Positions 20,321-28,795 of a stretch of 64,000 nucleotides of DNA are shown piece by piece; position 1 is the stretch's first letter, and the number at the start of each line of letters is the position of its first letter. The notes beneath the pieces were generated by a model. The model did not search any database and was not told the DNA's origin. It worked only from the letters and a program-made list of their open reading frames with translations. Both the position numbers and the translations under genes were made by a program. Source of the stretch: Streptococcus sp. VT 162 (GTDB lineage: Bacteria; Bacillota; Bacilli; Lactobacillales; Streptococcaceae); contig CP007628.2 of assembly GCA_000688775.2 (NCBI GenBank), positions 558,001 to 622,000 on the forward strand, in the 5' to 3' direction.

Positions 20321-20630
20321 AATAAGTTAAATTCAGAAATTAAAGACAGTCTAACTATGTATTGATATGTTCTAAGAATACTGACTAATTCTATTAGTTA
20401 ACTATGCTAGAAGACTAATTAATTATTCTTCACACTATATTGGACTTAGGGGTAAATGTTACTGCAATAAAAAGTTGACTTTGGTCAGCTTTTTTGTTTT
20501 TGCTTCTAGTTACCAACCAGTTGAAAAAGCCTTATAATGATAGTAAAGAGTGACTTAATTGTAAGAAAAGTAGATATGCTCGAAGCCCTGAAATCAGTAG
20601 AGTAATTCACGGGTTTAAACAGTAAATCAG
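20321..20630. other. 310-bp intergenic region between sbcC and rpsO
   Basis: No supported gene. It is AT-rich, with a terminator at 20471-20496. A TATAAT at about 20535 has no -35 at normal spacing. A weak inverted pair (CCCTGAA ... TTCACGGG, ~20586-20613) lies just before the rpsO promoter. Nothing else was recognised. Confidence 0.5.
20471..20496 (+). terminator. rho-independent terminator
   Basis: AAAGTTGAC / GTCAGCTTT stem (one G-T pair), 4-nt loop and T-run. Confidence 0.75.
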
Positions 20631-20659
20631 TTGACAAAGTCCCTGCTTCTTGGTAGAAT
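20631..20659 (+). promoter_or_regulatory. strong rpsO promoter
   Basis: Perfect TTGACA (20631-20636), 17-nt spacer, TAGAAT (20654-20659). It gives a leader of about 80 nt before rpsO. Confidence 0.85.
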
Positions 20660-20665
20660 AAGAAC

Positions 20666-20749
20666 TGTCGTAAAGACAAATAACTTCTTCTTGGTTACAG
20701 GCATGCCAACCTGTCACTCGGATGAAGCCAAATAAAAAGGAGAAACATC
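20666..20749 (+). promoter_or_regulatory. structured rpsO 5' leader, candidate S15 autoregulatory site
   Basis: Contains the hairpin ACAGG-CATGCCAA-CCTGT (~20697-20714), enclosed by CTTC ... GAAG. S15 represses its own mRNA in many bacteria through leader structures that mimic its 16S rRNA site. The match to a known S15 leader class was not verified. Confidence 0.45.
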
Positions 20750-21019
20750 ATGGCAATCTCAAAAGAGAAAAAAAATGAAATCATCGCACAATATGCACGT
20801 CACGAAGGTGATACAGGTTCAGTAGAGGTTCAAGTTGCTGTCCTTACTTGGGAAATCAACCACCTTAACGAACACATCAAACAACACAAAAAAGACCACG
20901 CTACTTACCGTGGATTGATGAAGAAAATCGGTCGCCGTCGTAACTTGCTTGCATACTTGCGTAAAAACGACGTTAACCGTTACCGTGAGTTAATCAACTC
21001 TCTTGGACTTCGTCGCTAA
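20750..21019 (+). CDS. rpsO: 30S ribosomal protein S15
   Basis: 89 aa, full length. It contains the S15 core ([16 protein letters not shown] ... [18 protein letters not shown]...LAYL). It binds the central domain of 16S rRNA early in 30S assembly. The ribosome binding site aaaggag is 7 nt before the ATG. It is monocistronic, with a strong promoter and a terminator at 21128. Confidence 0.98.
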   Translation: MAISKEKKNEIIAQYARHEGDTGSVEVQVAVLTWEINHLNEHIKQHKKDHATYRGLMKKIGRRRNLLAYLRKNDVNRYRELINSLGLRR

Positions 21020-21020
21020 T

Positions 21021-21122
21021 CTTGCGTCTAAAACGTTTCTATACTTCGTTGGCTTCAGCTCGATGTACCATTAGTACAATCTTCGCCTCGTCGCCTAGTC
21101 TATAAACGTTTTATCCAGCAAG
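21021..21122. repeat. imperfect inverted-repeat element downstream of rpsO
   Basis: The ends CTTGC...TAAAACGTTT and AAACGTTTTA...GCAAG form a long interrupted stem (102 nt). The inside has a second stem, TGTAC-catta-GTACA. It occurs only once in the window. It could be a small dispersed repeat or a processed 3'-UTR structure between the rpsO stop codon and its terminator. Confidence 0.5.
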
Positions 21123-21127
21123 ACTTG

Positions 21128-21155
21128 AGCTCTCTGATATTCAGAGAGCTTTTTC
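21128..21155 (+). terminator. rpsO terminator
   Basis: Perfect 10-bp stem AGCTCTCTGA / TCAGAGAGCT, 3-nt loop and T-run. Confidence 0.9.
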
Positions 21156-21172
21156 TATATATGTCTCTATCC

Positions 21173-21201
21173 TTGTTCATCTAGTAGAAATATGGTATAC
21201 T
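21173..21201 (+). promoter_or_regulatory. promoter of the siderophore-type ABC operon
   Basis: TTGTTC, 17-nt spacer, extended -10 TGG-TATACT. The AT-rich stretch after it could hold a metal-regulator operator, but no clear Fur or MntR-type palindrome was found. Confidence 0.6.
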
Positions 21202-21248
21202 TTTTATGAGAATTTTCTAAATTTTTAATTTTGTCTAAGGAGGTTTTC

Positions 21249-22295
21249 ATGCTTTCCAAATTTTCTGGAAGCCGACAGAACGTAAAATTTGTGTTGTTTT
21301 TGGGTATTTTGCTAAGTGTTTTAGGAATTTCACTTTTTCTAGCTGTTTCTATGGGGTCCGTAGCGATTAATTTAGGAGATACCTATCGGATTATTTTGAG
21401 CAGGTTGGGTTTTCCTCTTGAGATAGGAGAGGTTTCCAAGTCTACTCTTGCCATTGTATGGAACATGAGATTCCCCCGAGTATTGTTAGGTCTGATAGTA
21501 GGGGCTGGTCTTTCTATGTGTGGCAGCGTGATGCAGTCTACAGTGAACAATCCTATCGCTGAGCCCTATGTTTTAGGAATTTCTGCGGGTGCAACTCTAG
21601 GGGCAACTTTGAGCATCATTCTTGGTTTAAAAGTGATGATTAGCCTTGGAGCTTTTCTTGGAGCTATTTTGGCAACCATCGCTGTCCTCATCATTGCCTC
21701 TATGCAGGGCAGGATGACGACTTCTAGTCTGATCTTATCAGGAACGGTGGTCAATGCTCTCTTTCTGGCATTTTCCAACTTTATTATCTCAGTTGGCGCT
21801 AATGCGGACAGTGTGATGACCATTAAGTTTTGGACCATGGGTTCGCTTGCTGGAACTACTTGGTCTGGCATAGTCCTGCCAACTATAGTAGTAGGATTGG
21901 CCTTTCTATTTTTCTCTACCCAGTATCGTGTTTTTAATGCGATGATGATGGGAGATGAGGCTGCTTTAACTTTGGGAATTCCCTTACGCTTCTATTGGTA
22001 TCTTTATGTGACCATGGTGGCTGTGCTGACAGCTGTCTTAGTGGCAACCTGTGGGATTATTGGATTTGTTGGTCTCATTACTCCTCACTTAGCTCGAGGG
22101 TTAGTAGGAACGAATTACAGGAGACTTTTTCCCGTTGCGACCTTACTGGGTGCCCTCTTTGTTATTTGGGCAGATGTACTCTCTCGTGTCATCATTCCCA
22201 ATGCTGAGCTTCCAATTGGTATTTTCACAGCCTTAGTAGGTGCTCCCTTCTTTATTTACATTGTTGGAGGTAGGCGAAGGGAGGTGAGGACCTGA
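21249..22295 (+). CDS. FecCD-family iron-siderophore ABC transporter permease
   Basis: 348 aa from ATG 21249. The in-frame TTG at 21231 is rejected because the ribosome binding site aaggaggt lies inside that extension. About nine to ten hydrophobic helices are seen. FecCD features include RFPRVLLGLIVGAGLSMCGSVMQ near residues 75-97 and NPIAEPYVLGISAGA after it, plus GFVGLITPHLAR (cytoplasmic coupling helix) near 260. Such permeases import ferric siderophores, heme or cobalamin. It is the only permease in the operon, so it would act as a homodimer. It is followed by the ATPase, the binding protein and an esterase. Confidence 0.9.
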   Translation: MLSKFSGSRQNVKFVLFLGILLSVLGISLFLAVSMGSVAINLGDTYRIILSRLGFPLEIGEVSKSTLAIVWNMRFPRVLLGLIVGAGLSMCGSVMQSTVNNPIAEPYVLGISAGATLGATLSIILGLKVMISLGAFLGAILATIAVLIIASMQGRMTTSSLILSGTVVNALFLAFSNFIISVGANADSVMTIKFWTMGSLAGTTWSGIVLPTIVVGLAFLFFSTQYRVFNAMMMGDEAALTLGIPLRFYWYLYVTMVAVLTAVLVATCGIIGFVGLITPHLARGLVGTNYRRLFPVATLLGALFVIWADVLSRVIIPNAELPIGIFTALVGAPFFIYIVGGRRREVRT

Positions 22296-22296
22296 T

Positions 22297-23052
22297 ATGG
22301 ACTTGATTTGTCAGGATGTCCACTTTGGACTAGGAGAGAAAAAAATCCTCAAAGGAGTTTCTCTTAAAGTTGAGGGGCATCAATTTCATACGATACTAGG
22401 GCCAAATGGAAGTGGAAAAACCAGTCTGCTTAAACTCCTCTATCGTCAGGAAAAGGCGAACAAAGGCTTGATAAGCCTAGATGGAAAGCCGCTGGAGCAT
22501 TGGTCACTCAAAGAAACAGCCAAGCAAATGGCAGTTGTCACCCAGTTTAATCAATTGCAGTTTGATTGTACAGTTGAGGAAATTGTCTTGCTGGGAAGGA
22601 CTCCCCACCTCTCTTTTTTACAGAAGGAAAAGGAAAGGGATTATGCCATCGTTCAAGATGCTCTCGTCAAGGTAGATATGCTTGAGAAGAAAACTCGTCT
22701 CTATTCTTCCCTGTCGGGGGGAGAGAAACAGCGAGTCTTGTTAGCCCGCGCCTTGGCGCAAGAACCGACTCTCTTGCTCCTGGATGAACCAACCAATCAC
22801 CTGGATATCAAGTATCAGCTAGACTTGTTGGCCATTGTGAAGAATCTCAAAGTCAATGTTTTAGCTGTCCTACATGATATTCAACTTGCTTGTCGCTATT
22901 CGGATTATCTCTATCTGATGAAAGAGGGAGAAATCCTTTACCAAGGGACTCCAAAGGAGACCATCACCCCAGAGTCATTGCAAACTGTATATGGAGTTCA
23001 AAGTCAGGTGACTTGGACTGAGGATCAGCAAGCTATGATTCACTATTTATAA
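22297..23052 (+). CDS. siderophore-type ABC transporter ATP-binding protein
   Basis: 251 aa, FhuC/FecE class. Walker A GPNGSGKTS (~35-43), ABC signature LSGGEKQRV (~139-147), Walker B LLLLDEPTNHLD (~162-173) and the switch His in LAVLHD are all present. It starts one base after the permease stop, with aggtgagg upstream inside the permease gene, so translation is coupled. It powers the FecCD permease encoded upstream. Confidence 0.93.
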   Translation: MDLICQDVHFGLGEKKILKGVSLKVEGHQFHTILGPNGSGKTSLLKLLYRQEKANKGLISLDGKPLEHWSLKETAKQMAVVTQFNQLQFDCTVEEIVLLGRTPHLSFLQKEKERDYAIVQDALVKVDMLEKKTRLYSSLSGGEKQRVLLARALAQEPTLLLLDEPTNHLDIKYQLDLLAIVKNLKVNVLAVLHDIQLACRYSDYLYLMKEGEILYQGTPKETITPESLQTVYGVQSQVTWTEDQQAMIHYL

Positions 23053-23071
23053 GAAAGAAAAGGAAAACAAA

Positions 23072-24082
23072 ATGAAAAAAACACTCAGTATTTTACTCTT
23101 AACAGTAGCTACCTTAACGATGGCAGCTTGTGGCAATACTACTACAGAAAAAACTACCACACAGTCTAGCACAGAAACAAGTCAAAAGGCCAGCACAGAG
23201 ACGACTTATCCACTAACGGTCAAAACCTATGACGCTAAAGGGAATGAAGTTGAACAAGTTTTTGAGAAGGCACCTGAAAAAGTTATCACCAACAATCTGT
23301 CAACCACTGAAATCTTATTGGAGTTAGGCTTGAAGGATAAAATTGCTGGCATGCTTAACCCTGACAATGCTGTGACGGACAAATACAAGGATGCGATTGC
23401 GACGATTCCTCAAATTGGGGATAAAAAAACAGTCTCTCAAGAGACAGTCCTTTCTTATGAGCCAGATGCGGTGATGGGTCGAAACATGATGTTTTCTGAA
23501 AAATCCTTGGGGACAGTTAGCACTTGGAATGAAAATAAAATCCCAGTCTATACACAAAAAGCTTCTCTCTCGACAATTCAGCAAGATTTGGGAAATATCG
23601 TAGAAGATATCAAAAATCTTGGAATGATTTTCAATGTTCAGGACAAGGCTAATGAATACGCAGCCCAATTACAAGCTAAAATTGACGCTGTTAAGAAAGC
23701 AAACCCAGCAAGCCAAGGTGAAAAGAAAAAGGCTTTGATTATGGTTGCATATAATGACGAAACCTTTGGTGCTTACAAGTCTGCTTTGCAAGAGAGCTTG
23801 TTGAATCAACTTGGTTATACCAACGTTGCAACGGGAACATCAGGCTTGACCTTGGAAAATCTCGTGTCAATGGATCCTGAGTTGATTATCTATGTAACCA
23901 GCGACCGCAACAAAAAATTGGATGCCAATGCAGTAGAGTTGATGAAGGCAAATGAAGTTTTAGAAAACGTTCCTGCAATTAAGAATCAAAAAATCATGAC
24001 CATTTCTTACGATGAGTTGATGGACTATGGTCCAGCAGTGATTGATTCCCTTGAGAAAATCAATGACTTTATCAATAAATAA
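23072..24082 (+). CDS. iron-siderophore-type substrate-binding lipoprotein
   Basis: 336 aa. A lipoprotein signal with lipobox MAAC (Cys at ~20) is followed by a Thr/Ser-rich linker. The rest is a PeripBP_2/FhuD-BtuF fold (PEKVITNNLSTTEILLELGL, then two lobes joined by a long helix). The ribosome binding site agaaagga precedes the ATG. It captures the ligand at the membrane and delivers it to the FecCD permease. Its 3' end overlaps the downstream esterase start by 20 nt. The ligand is unknown; a catechol siderophore is suggested by the neighbouring esterase. Confidence 0.9.
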   Translation: MKKTLSILLLTVATLTMAACGNTTTEKTTTQSSTETSQKASTETTYPLTVKTYDAKGNEVEQVFEKAPEKVITNNLSTTEILLELGLKDKIAGMLNPDNAVTDKYKDAIATIPQIGDKKTVSQETVLSYEPDAVMGRNMMFSEKSLGTVSTWNENKIPVYTQKASLSTIQQDLGNIVEDIKNLGMIFNVQDKANEYAAQLQAKIDAVKKANPASQGEKKKALIMVAYNDETFGAYKSALQESLLNQLGYTNVATGTSGLTLENLVSMDPELIIYVTSDRNKKLDANAVELMKANEVLENVPAIKNQKIMTISYDELMDYGPAVIDSLEKINDFINK

Positions 24083-24755
24083 TGAGTTTGATTGGGAAGG
24101 GATTCAAGTTAAGATCAGCCTTCCTTCGACCTATGATCCCAACCAAACCTATCCAGCTATTCTCTTGAATGATGGAAACTTGAATTTTCTATCTTCCCTT
24201 TCAGAATCTGTGATTTTAGTGGGCTTGACCTCTAAAAATCGCCTAGATGACTACACTCCCTGGAAGGCATCTGCTTTAAGGGATGGGGCTCCAGATTTTG
24301 GTGGTCAGGCAAATGCCTATCATGGTCATTTATTTGGAGGTCTTTTAGACAAGCTGCAGTCGCTTTATCGCCTGGACAAAAATCGCCTTGCCTATGGAGG
24401 TTACTCACTAGGTGGTCTAGCAGCAGTATACAGTCTTTTCAGCTTTGACAAGGTCTCCTGTATCTTCTCTATCTGTGGTTCCTTTTGGTATCCTGATTTT
24501 GTGACTTATTGCAAGGAAGAAAAGGTGAAAAAATTGGACTGTTTACTGTATTTACAGAATGGTCAAACAGAGGGAGCCCATCATATCAATCGCTTGGCTC
24601 AAGCACCAGTCTATGCTGAGCAGATTCATACCAGTCTTCAGAAACACTATCCGACTGGTCAGTTTGTCTTTGATCCCTATGGGCATCATGAGCAAGTGGC
24701 TGAACGATTCCTAACCTTTTCCAACTGGTTGGCCCAAAAATGGAAAATTGCATAA
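24063..24755 (+). CDS. alpha/beta-hydrolase esterase, putative siderophore esterase
   Basis: 230 aa from ATG 24063, which overlaps the binding-protein gene; an earlier ATG at 24042 is also in frame, and neither has a strong ribosome binding site. The nucleophile elbow GYSLGG (Ser nucleophile) and a late His in GHHEQVAERF fit the esterase D / IroE / Fes-like group. There is no signal peptide, so it acts in the cytoplasm. In related systems such enzymes hydrolyse trilactone siderophores after import to release iron. That role is inferred from the operon position; other ester substrates are possible. Confidence 0.75.
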   Translation: MTLSINNEFDWEGIQVKISLPSTYDPNQTYPAILLNDGNLNFLSSLSESVILVGLTSKNRLDDYTPWKASALRDGAPDFGGQANAYHGHLFGGLLDKLQSLYRLDKNRLAYGGYSLGGLAAVYSLFSFDKVSCIFSICGSFWYPDFVTYCKEEKVKKLDCLLYLQNGQTEGAHHINRLAQAPVYAEQIHTSLQKHYPTGQFVFDPYGHHEQVAERFLTFSNWLAQKWKIA

Positions 24756-24762
24756 AAGAAAT

Positions 24763-24797
24763 ATCCCTTGGCAAAAGCCAAGGGATAATTGTATTTT
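24763..24797. terminator. terminator between convergent esterase and plsC genes
   Basis: ATCCCTTGGC-AAAA-GCCAAGGGAT perfect 10-bp stem. A T-rich tract follows after a few bases on the + strand. It probably serves both directions. Confidence 0.75.
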
Positions 24798-25547
24798 TTA
24801 ACCAAGAGCCTCTCTCTTCTTATCTGGATTCCAGATGAAGCTTGCAATAAAGGTAAAGATAATCGTTAGGATACCAACAAGCACTGCAAGGATAAGGGCA
24901 GGGATGCGGACAAACCACCAGAGTGGGTTTGGTTTTTTATCATTGTGCCATTGCTTGGTTTCTTCGTCTAAACGTTGGAATTCAGCTTGGATGCGGTCTG
25001 CAACCATTTCGATTCCTTCATCATTCATTTTCTTGATATCTGAGATATCGATTGGATTTCCAAAGTTCATATCTACACGTTCACGGCTAATCAAGCCTTT
25101 CAAGGTCATGGGACCGGTGTAGGTAACAGGCATGATACGGACTTTAGCCATCTTGGCAATCAGGGCTACGCCACCCTTGACATCGTTTGAGTGACGGCTC
25201 CCACTTGGAAACATGATGAGAGAGCGGTCGCTTTTTTTGAGGACGTTGATAGGGTACTTGATGGCAGAGGCATTAGGTTTTTCTCGGTCGATAGGAAAGG
25301 CGCCACACATACGGATCCACCAGCCAAAGATACGGTTGTTAAACAGCTCTTTTTTTGCCATAAAGATGAACTGTTTTGGCTTGGTCGCAAAGGCCATGTA
25401 AACAGGATCCCACCAGGTACGGTGAGGTGCGACGAGGATATAGTTTTCGTCCCGGCTAGGGATTTTATCAGTATTGTGATAGTGGGCATTGCCATTGATG
25501 GACCACAAGATCAGCATGACTAGTCCACGCAAATAAGTATAAAACAT
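24798..25547 (-). CDS. plsC: 1-acyl-sn-glycerol-3-phosphate acyltransferase
   Basis: 249 aa from ATG at 25547, chosen because gaaggag lies 6 nt upstream; a longer in-frame extension to 25592 lacks one. It adds the second acyl chain to lysophosphatidic acid in phospholipid synthesis. The catalytic HX4D motif is HRTWWD (~42-47). Block III FPSGSRHSND replaces the common PEGTRS form. There is one N-terminal hydrophobic segment and a C-terminal helix (~223-243), so it is membrane-bound at the cytoplasmic face. Confidence 0.9.
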   Translation of the reverse strand: MFYTYLRGLVMLILWSINGNAHYHNTDKIPSRDENYILVAPHRTWWDPVYMAFATKPKQFIFMAKKELFNNRIFGWWIRMCGAFPIDREKPNASAIKYPINVLKKSDRSLIMFPSGSRHSNDVKGGVALIAKMAKVRIMPVTYTGPMTLKGLISRERVDMNFGNPIDISDIKKMNDEGIEMVADRIQAEFQRLDEETKQWHNDKKPNPLWWFVRIPALILAVLVGILTIIFTFIASFIWNPDKKREALG

Positions 25548-25679
25548 GAGAACTCCTTCGATTGTATTGCTTTTATTATTATACCTTATCAAAAGACTAC
25601 TGGCAAACTTTTTCAGTTATCAGCCAACAGTTTTAGATGGGATTAGAATTCTTTTAAAAAAAATGATATGATAGAGTTT

Positions 25680-28016
25680 ATGGATAAAAATAAGATAATG
25701 GGATTAACCCAAAGAGAAGTCAAGGAAAGACAGGCTCAAGGTTTGGTCAATGACTTTACCGCGTCGGCCAGTACCAGTACTTGGCAAATCTTCAAACGAA
25801 ATGTTTTTACACTTTTTAACGCATTAAACTTTGTTATTGCTCTAGCGCTGGCCTTTGTGCAGGCTTGGAGCAATCTGGTTTTCTTTGCCGTTATCTGCTT
25901 TAACGCTTTTTCTGGGATTGTGACTGAGCTACGGGCCAAACACATGGTGGACAAGCTCAATCTCATGACCAAGGAAAAGGTCAAAACCATCCGTGATGGT
26001 CAAGAAGTCGCTCTCAATCCAGAAGAGTTGGTTCTAGGAGATGTCATTCGTTTGTCTGCTGGGGAGCAGATTCCTAGTGATGCTCTGGTTCTGGAAGGAT
26101 TTGCAGAAGTCAATGAAGCCATGTTGACGGGTGAGAGTGATTTGGTGCAAAAAGAAGTGGATACCTTGCTTTTATCAGGGAGTTTCCTAGCCAGTGGCGC
26201 AGTTTTGGCTCAAGTCCACCATGTCGGGGCAGAAAACTATGCTTCCAAACTCATGCTGGAAGCTAAGACTGTGAAACCGATCAATTCCCGTATCATGAAA
26301 TCGCTAGACAAGCTAGCTGGTTTTACTGGGAAGATTATCATTCCCTTTGGTCTTGCTCTCTTGTTAGAAGCCTTGATTTTAAAGGGTTTGCCCCTCAAGT
26401 CATCTGTTGTAAATTCCTCGACAGCCCTTTTGGGAATGTTGCCTAAGGGAATTGCCCTTTTGACCATTACTTCGCTCTTGACTGCGGTGATTAAGCTGGG
26501 CTTGAAAAAGGTTTTAGTGCAGGAGATGTACTCTGTTGAGACCTTGGCGCGCGTGGATATGCTCTGTCTGGACAAGACGGGGACCATCACCCAAGGAAAG
26601 ATGCAGGTGGAGGCGGTTCTTCCTCTGACGGAAACTTATGGTGATGAGGCTATTGCCAGCATTTTGACTAGCTATATCGCTCATAGTGAGGATAAAAATC
26701 CAACAGCTCAAGCCATTCGCCAGCGTTTCCAAGGACAGGTTGCCTATCCTGCGATCTCGAATCTTCCTTTCTCAAGTGATCGCAAGTGGGGAGCTATGGA
26801 GTTAGAAGGGCTAGGAACGGTTTTCTTAGGTGCGCCTGAGATGTTGTTGGACTCTGAAGTCCCAGAAGCTAGAGAGGCCTTGGAGAGAGGCTCGCGTGTT
26901 TTGGTCTTAGCCCTCAGTCAGGAAAAACTAGACCATCACAAACCACAGAAACCGTCTGACATTCAGGCCCTCGCCTTGCTGGAAATCTTGGACCCGATTC
27001 GAGAAGGAGCAGCTGAGACGCTGGACTATCTCCGTTCCCAGGAAGTAGGTCTCAAGATTATCTCTGGTGACAATCCAGTTACGGTTTCCAGCATTGCCCA
27101 GAAGGCTGGTTTTGCAGACTATCACAGCTATGTAGATTGTTCAAAAATCACGGATGAGGAATTAATTGCCATGGCTGAAGAGACAGCTATTTTCGGACGT
27201 GTTTCCCCTCATCAAAAGAAACTCATCATCCAAACCCTGAAAAAAGCAGGGCATACAACGGCTATGACAGGGGACGGTGTCAATGATATTCTGGCCCTTC
27301 GTGAAGCAGACTGCTCTATCGTGATGGCTGAGGGAGATCCGGCGACTCGTCAGATTGCCAATCTGGTCCTCTTGAACTCAGACTTCAATGATGTTCCTGA
27401 GATTCTCTTTGAAGGTCGTCGTGTGGTCAATAACATCGCCCACATCGCACCGATTTTCTTGATTAAGACTATCTATTCCTTCCTGTTAGCAATCATCTGT
27501 ATCGCCAGTGTTTTACTAGGACGGTCTGAGTGGATCTTGATTTTCCCTTTCATTCCGATCCAGATTACCATGATCGACCAATTCGTGGAAGGTTTCCCAC
27601 CATTCGTTCTGACTTTTGAGCGAAATATCAAGCCTGTTGAACCAAACTTCCTCAGAAGATCCATGCTTCGCGCCCTACCAAGCGCACTCATGGTCGTGTT
27701 CAGCGTTCTCTTTGTGAAACTATTTGGAGCGAGTCAAGGTTGGTCTGAGTTAGAAATCTCAACCCTACTCTATTATCTCCTTGGTTCTATCGGTTTCTTA
27801 TCTGTATTTAGAGCCTGCATGCCATTTACCCTCTGGCGTGTTCTCTTGATTGTCTGGTCTGTAGGAGGCTTCCTAGCCACAGCTCTTTTCCCAATGATCC
27901 AGAAACTGCTTGAAATTTCGACCTTAACAGGACAAACACTGCCTGTTTATGGGACCATGATGTTGGTCTTTACCGTGATTTTCATCTTGACTAGTCGTTA
28001 CCAAGCGAGAAAATAA
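25680..28016 (+). CDS. P-type cation-transporting ATPase
   Basis: 778 aa from ATG 25680. An ATG at 25668 lies within a TATGAT -10-like box, and there is no ribosome binding site, so the mRNA may be leaderless. Landmarks are the TGES actuator motif (~150), the DKTGT phosphorylation site (~299-303), the TGDGVND hinge (~531-537), and about ten membrane helices. The membrane segment before the phosphorylation site reads LPKGIALL where calcium and magnesium pumps usually have PEGL. Specificity is therefore unclear. Calcium, magnesium or manganese are plausible, but so is another role. It is divergent from plsC and followed by its own terminator. Confidence 0.88.
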   Translation: MDKNKIMGLTQREVKERQAQGLVNDFTASASTSTWQIFKRNVFTLFNALNFVIALALAFVQAWSNLVFFAVICFNAFSGIVTELRAKHMVDKLNLMTKEKVKTIRDGQEVALNPEELVLGDVIRLSAGEQIPSDALVLEGFAEVNEAMLTGESDLVQKEVDTLLLSGSFLASGAVLAQVHHVGAENYASKLMLEAKTVKPINSRIMKSLDKLAGFTGKIIIPFGLALLLEALILKGLPLKSSVVNSSTALLGMLPKGIALLTITSLLTAVIKLGLKKVLVQEMYSVETLARVDMLCLDKTGTITQGKMQVEAVLPLTETYGDEAIASILTSYIAHSEDKNPTAQAIRQRFQGQVAYPAISNLPFSSDRKWGAMELEGLGTVFLGAPEMLLDSEVPEAREALERGSRVLVLALSQEKLDHHKPQKPSDIQALALLEILDPIREGAAETLDYLRSQEVGLKIISGDNPVTVSSIAQKAGFADYHSYVDCSKITDEELIAMAEETAIFGRVSPHQKKLIIQTLKKAGHTTAMTGDGVNDILALREADCSIVMAEGDPATRQIANLVLLNSDFNDVPEILFEGRRVVNNIAHIAPIFLIKTIYSFLLAIICIASVLLGRSEWILIFPFIPIQITMIDQFVEGFPPFVLTFERNIKPVEPNFLRRSMLRALPSALMVVFSVLFVKLFGASQGWSELEISTLLYYLLGSIGFLSVFRACMPFTLWRVLLIVWSVGGFLATALFPMIQKLLEISTLTGQTLPVYGTMMLVFTVIFILTSRYQARK

Positions 28017-28018
28017 AG

Positions 28019-28050
28019 AAAGACTGCAATCTGTGGATTGCGGTCTTTTT
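28019..28050 (+). terminator. rho-independent terminator
   Basis: AAAGACTGCAATC / GATTGCGGTCTTT stem, 4-nt loop and T-run, directly after the P-type ATPase. Confidence 0.9.
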
Positions 28051-28075
28051 AGGTGCAAGATTGCTAGCTGAAATG

Positions 28076-28084
28076 TGGTATAAT
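28076..28084 (+). promoter_or_regulatory. extended -10 promoter of the trmK operon
   Basis: TGG-TATAAT with no good -35, about 33 nt before the trmK ATG. Confidence 0.6.
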
Positions 28085-28117
28085 AAGAGGTAATAGAGTT
28101 TTGGAAAGTGAGAGAAG

Positions 28118-28795
28118 ATGATTTCAAAGAGATTAGAATTGGTGGCGTCCTTTGTGCCACAGGGAGCCATTTTATTAGATGTGGGAAGTGACCATGCTTA
28201 TCTGCCCATCGAGTTAGTTGAGAGAGGCCAAATCAAAAGCGCTATTGCAGGGGAAGTGGTGGAAGGTCCTTACCAGTCTGCGGTCAAAAATGTTGAGGCT
28301 CACGGCTTAAAGGAGAAAATTCAGGTTCGTTTAGCCAATGGCTTGGCAGCCTTTGAAGAGGCAGACCAAGTATCGGTTATCACCATTGCTGGTATGGGTG
28401 GCCGTTTGATTGCTACCATATTGCAAGAAGGTTTGGAAAAGCTAGCTAATGTAGAGCGTTTAATCCTCCAGCCCAATAATCGTGAAGACGACTTGCGCAT
28501 CTGGCTACAAGATCACGGTTTTCAGATCGTAGCAGAAAGCATCTTAGAAGAGGCTAGCAAGTTTTATGAAATTCTAGTGGTGGAAGCTGGACAAATGAAG
28601 CTATCAGCTAGAGATGTTCGCTTTGGCCCCTTCTTGTCCAAAGAAGTCAGCCCAGTCTTCGTTCAAAAGTGGCAAAAAGAAGCAGCTAAGTTAGAGTTTG
28701 CTCTTGACCAAATCCCAGAAAAAAATCTGAAGGAACGTCAAGTTCTAGTAGATAAAATTCAAGCCATCAAGGAGGTGCTCCATGTTAGCAAGTGA
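28118..28795 (+). CDS. trmK: tRNA (adenine(22)-N1)-methyltransferase
   Basis: 225 aa. SAM-dependent methyltransferase of the TrmK/YqfN family that modifies A22 in the tRNA D-loop. The SAM-binding loop is [15 protein letters not shown] (~20-34). The catalytic region carries TIAGMGG and [11 protein letters not shown]. It overlaps the next gene by 14 nt. The trmK-nif3 pairing is conserved in Firmicutes (yqfN-yqfO in Bacillus). Confidence 0.92.
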   Translation: MISKRLELVASFVPQGAILLDVGSDHAYLPIELVERGQIKSAIAGEVVEGPYQSAVKNVEAHGLKEKIQVRLANGLAAFEEADQVSVITIAGMGGRLIATILQEGLEKLANVERLILQPNNREDDLRIWLQDHGFQIVAESILEEASKFYEILVVEAGQMKLSARDVRFGPFLSKEVSPVFVQKWQKEAAKLEFALDQIPEKNLKERQVLVDKIQAIKEVLHVSK

